DNA of 64,000 nucleotides from Candidatus Enterococcus testudinis (lineage in GTDB: Bacteria; Bacillota; Bacilli; Lactobacillales; Enterococcaceae): assembly GCF_002140915.1 (NCBI RefSeq), contig NZ_NGKU01000001.1, forward strand, positions 2,170,280-2,234,279, written 5' to 3'. The position numbers and the translations under genes are program-made. Below the pieces are notes generated by a model that saw only the letters and a list, made by a program, of their open reading frames with translations, was not told the origin of the DNA and made no database searches. Below are positions 62,953 through 64,000 of this stretch, in pieces (positions within the stretch are counted from its first letter, which is position 1; each line of letters opens with the position of its first letter).

Positions 62953-63162
62953 TTATTTGCAGATTTCTTTCCTGTGCCCGATTCTCAGAATCAAGATAGT
63001 GATTTCTTTTTTAGAAATATCTGCCAAGATTCGATAATTTCCGACCCTGTACCGCCAGAGTCCACGCTTATCTGCTGTTACCCCTTTTCCGTGTTGATAG
63101 GGATCCTCACTACCGACAAGATTTTTTTCTTCCTCTGAAACGCTAAAAGTGATTGTAGCCAT
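62953..63162 (-). pseudogene. RelB-RelE in-frame fusion remnant of a toxin-antitoxin pair
   Basis: A 69-residue frame with a GGGAG site before its ATG. Residues 1-16 (MATITFSVSEEEKNLV) read as the N-terminus of a RelB-type antitoxin; residues 17-69 read as the C-terminal half of RelE (GLWRYRVGNYRILADI, ITILILRIGHRKEIC). The middle and end of RelB and the first half of RelE are missing, as if one in-frame deletion joined the genes. The inverted repeat TTACG-N5-CGTAA (63192-63206) upstream may be the old operator. Toxicity is unlikely but untested. Confidence 0.7.
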
Positions 63163-63191
63163 ATTCTCCCTTCGTATGTAATAACTATGTC

Positions 63192-63206
63192 TTACGAAAA
63201 GCGTAA
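63192..63206. promoter_or_regulatory. Inverted repeat upstream of the RelBE remnant
   Basis: TTACG-AAAAG-CGTAA, 30 bp before the start codon; possible relic of the toxin-antitoxin operator. Confidence 0.35.
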
Positions 63207-63221
63207 CACATTTATATGACA

Positions 63222-63600
63222 AAAAAGAGATTATCTCACTTCACCTATTTTAATCACTACATTTATTTTAACTATCCATACGCTTGTTCCGTAGCATACC
63301 TTGACGTAATAAGCGATCATATGGACAAGCAGAAACCTTGCGCATAAAAAAAACCGTTAGAGCCCTAGGGCCCCAACGGGTTTTTTAGACGAAATTATTT
63401 CACTGCGTCTTTTAATTAAATCATTTTCCTACTACTATATACTGGTGCTTTTTCGCATCGAACAAGGCAATCTTAGCATCTCTTTCTATTAAAAATATTT
63501 GACTGGTATGGACTAGTAAGAAGTTTTTGCCCCTTTATTGCCCCTTTGTCCCTTATATTTTAAAACTTTACAAAACAATTTAACGTTCATATAATTCTTA
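63222..63600. other. Gene-poor stretch with a terminator and a possible integrase-tail relic
   Basis: No credible gene is seen. It contains the terminator at 63346-63387, two copies of TTGCCCCTTT (63527-63536 and 63538-63547), and on the minus strand a short frame ending KYKGQRGNKGAKTSY, which vaguely recalls the basic tails of phage integrases. That last reading is speculative. Confidence 0.35.
63346..63387. terminator. Terminator-like hairpin
   Basis: AAAAAACCGTT pairs with AACGGGTTTTTT and an inner GCCCTAGGGC palindrome; bidirectional in form. Confidence 0.82.
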
Positions 63601-63614
63601 TAAGGAGTGATCAC

Positions 63615-63920
63615 ATGCCAAAAGAAATACCAATGGGCCATCAACGCTCTTACGCATTTGAAAAATACTACTATGAGTTAGTCACTCACCCTAGTCCTGT
63701 ACATTTCCACTATCATCAATTTGTGAAAGCCATGGAATCTGCTGGCAAGCCTTATTTTAACATTCCGGCAGAGTGGACGACACTAGGTGAACCAATTGAT
63801 GCTGTGTTTATGCTAAAAGATAGTGAATATCTATTTGACCACTTTAGAACGCAGGCGAAGAAAGTTTTGAGAAAGTACGATCCAGAGTTAGAATACTTTC
63901 CTGATGGAAAAATAAAATAA
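63615..63920 (+). CDS. Hypothetical 101-residue protein
   Basis: A soluble, aromatic- and histidine-rich small protein (HQRSYAFEKYYYELVTHPSPVHFHYHQF) with a charged C-terminal half (RTQAKKVLRKYDPELEYFPDG). AAGGAGTG precedes the ATG. I do not recognise a family. It lies beyond the RelBE remnant, in what may be an accessory region. Confidence 0.7.
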   Translation: MPKEIPMGHQRSYAFEKYYYELVTHPSPVHFHYHQFVKAMESAGKPYFNIPAEWTTLGEPIDAVFMLKDSEYLFDHFRTQAKKVLRKYDPELEYFPDGKIK

Positions 63921-64000
63921 CCACACCCTTAAGGAAGTGGCTATAAAGTGTTTTAAGAATGAAAAAGATAATTCTCAGGTTAATTAGAATAGTATTCTTG

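Noticed and set aside
63527..63547. CRISPR-like or array repeat
   Set aside because: Only two 10-bp copies one base apart; no spacers and no further repeats. No CRISPR array was seen in the window.
63505..63590. Phage integrase gene
   Set aside because: Only a 25-residue frame with a basic tail is present; no catalytic residues are visible, so it is at most a relic.

Overview
The window is chromosomal DNA of a low-GC Gram-positive coccus of the Enterococcus type. This rests on gene content and order: polC-proS-rseP-cdsA-uppS and frr-pyrH-tsf-rpsB, a DUF3042 small protein, a sigma-54/PRD PTS activator of the LevR class, a class II galT in a galKETR operon, and purine-rich ribosome binding sites (AAGGAGG) throughout. 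The species cannot be fixed from sequence alone. Almost all of the window is dense core genome; only the last ~1.1 kb and a few small orphan genes look accessory.

Region by region: (1) 1-4.6 kb, a lactose/cellobiose-family PTS operon read leftwards from a textbook sigma-54 promoter, with its LevR-like activator upstream. (2) 4.7-16 kb, single genes and short units: DEAD-box helicase, Gfo/Idh/MocA oxidoreductase, SfsA, DUF4828-like protein, a tRNA-like hairpin, a small membrane protein, D-Ala-D-Ala carboxypeptidase, GyrI-like protein, DUF218 membrane protein, HD protein, SpoU methylase, acylphosphatase, YidC and an AEC transporter. (3) 16-29 kb, the replication/translation/envelope block polC, proS, rseP, cdsA, uppS, frr, pyrH, tsf, rpsB. 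(4) 29-33 kb, arginine genes: argR, argS under an arginine T-box, and a transcarbamoylase gene under three ARG-box-like sites. (5) 33-35.6 kb, the t6A genes tsaD and tsaB with two RimI-like acetyltransferases. (6) 35.7-40.5 kb, galK-galE-galT-galR. (7) 40.6-43.8 kb, DUF3042, a rhodanese-like protein without its cysteine, glucokinase, YqgQ, rhomboid protease, 5-formyl-THF cyclo-ligase. (8) 43.9-47.8 kb, a ferric siderophore ABC importer with a perfect Fur-box-like palindrome on each side of the divergent promoters. (9) 48-53 kb, rpmG, a Y-family polymerase with a LexA box inside its promoter, cca, a MazG-like protein and YitT. (10) 53.3-56.2 kb, YpiB, a TPR protein and a degenerate 3-dehydroquinate-synthase-like protein. 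(11) 56.3-62.8 kb, ilvD-ilvB-ilvN-ilvC-ilvA behind a leader-peptide attenuator. (12) 62.9-64 kb, an in-frame RelB-RelE fusion remnant, a possible integrase tail and one unknown gene.

Regulation is unusually readable here: sigma-54 control of sugar uptake, T-box plus ARG-box control of arginine genes, Fur-type control of iron uptake, SOS control of the Y-family polymerase, a GalR-type operator region, and leader-peptide attenuation (perhaps plus CodY) for branched-chain amino acids. I found no CRISPR array, rRNA, complete tRNA or intact insertion sequence. The best candidates for something undescribed are the degenerate AroB-like/TPR/YpiB trio, the RelBE fusion remnant, the tRNA-like hairpin near 8.37 kb and the small orphan gene beside the SOS-controlled polymerase.
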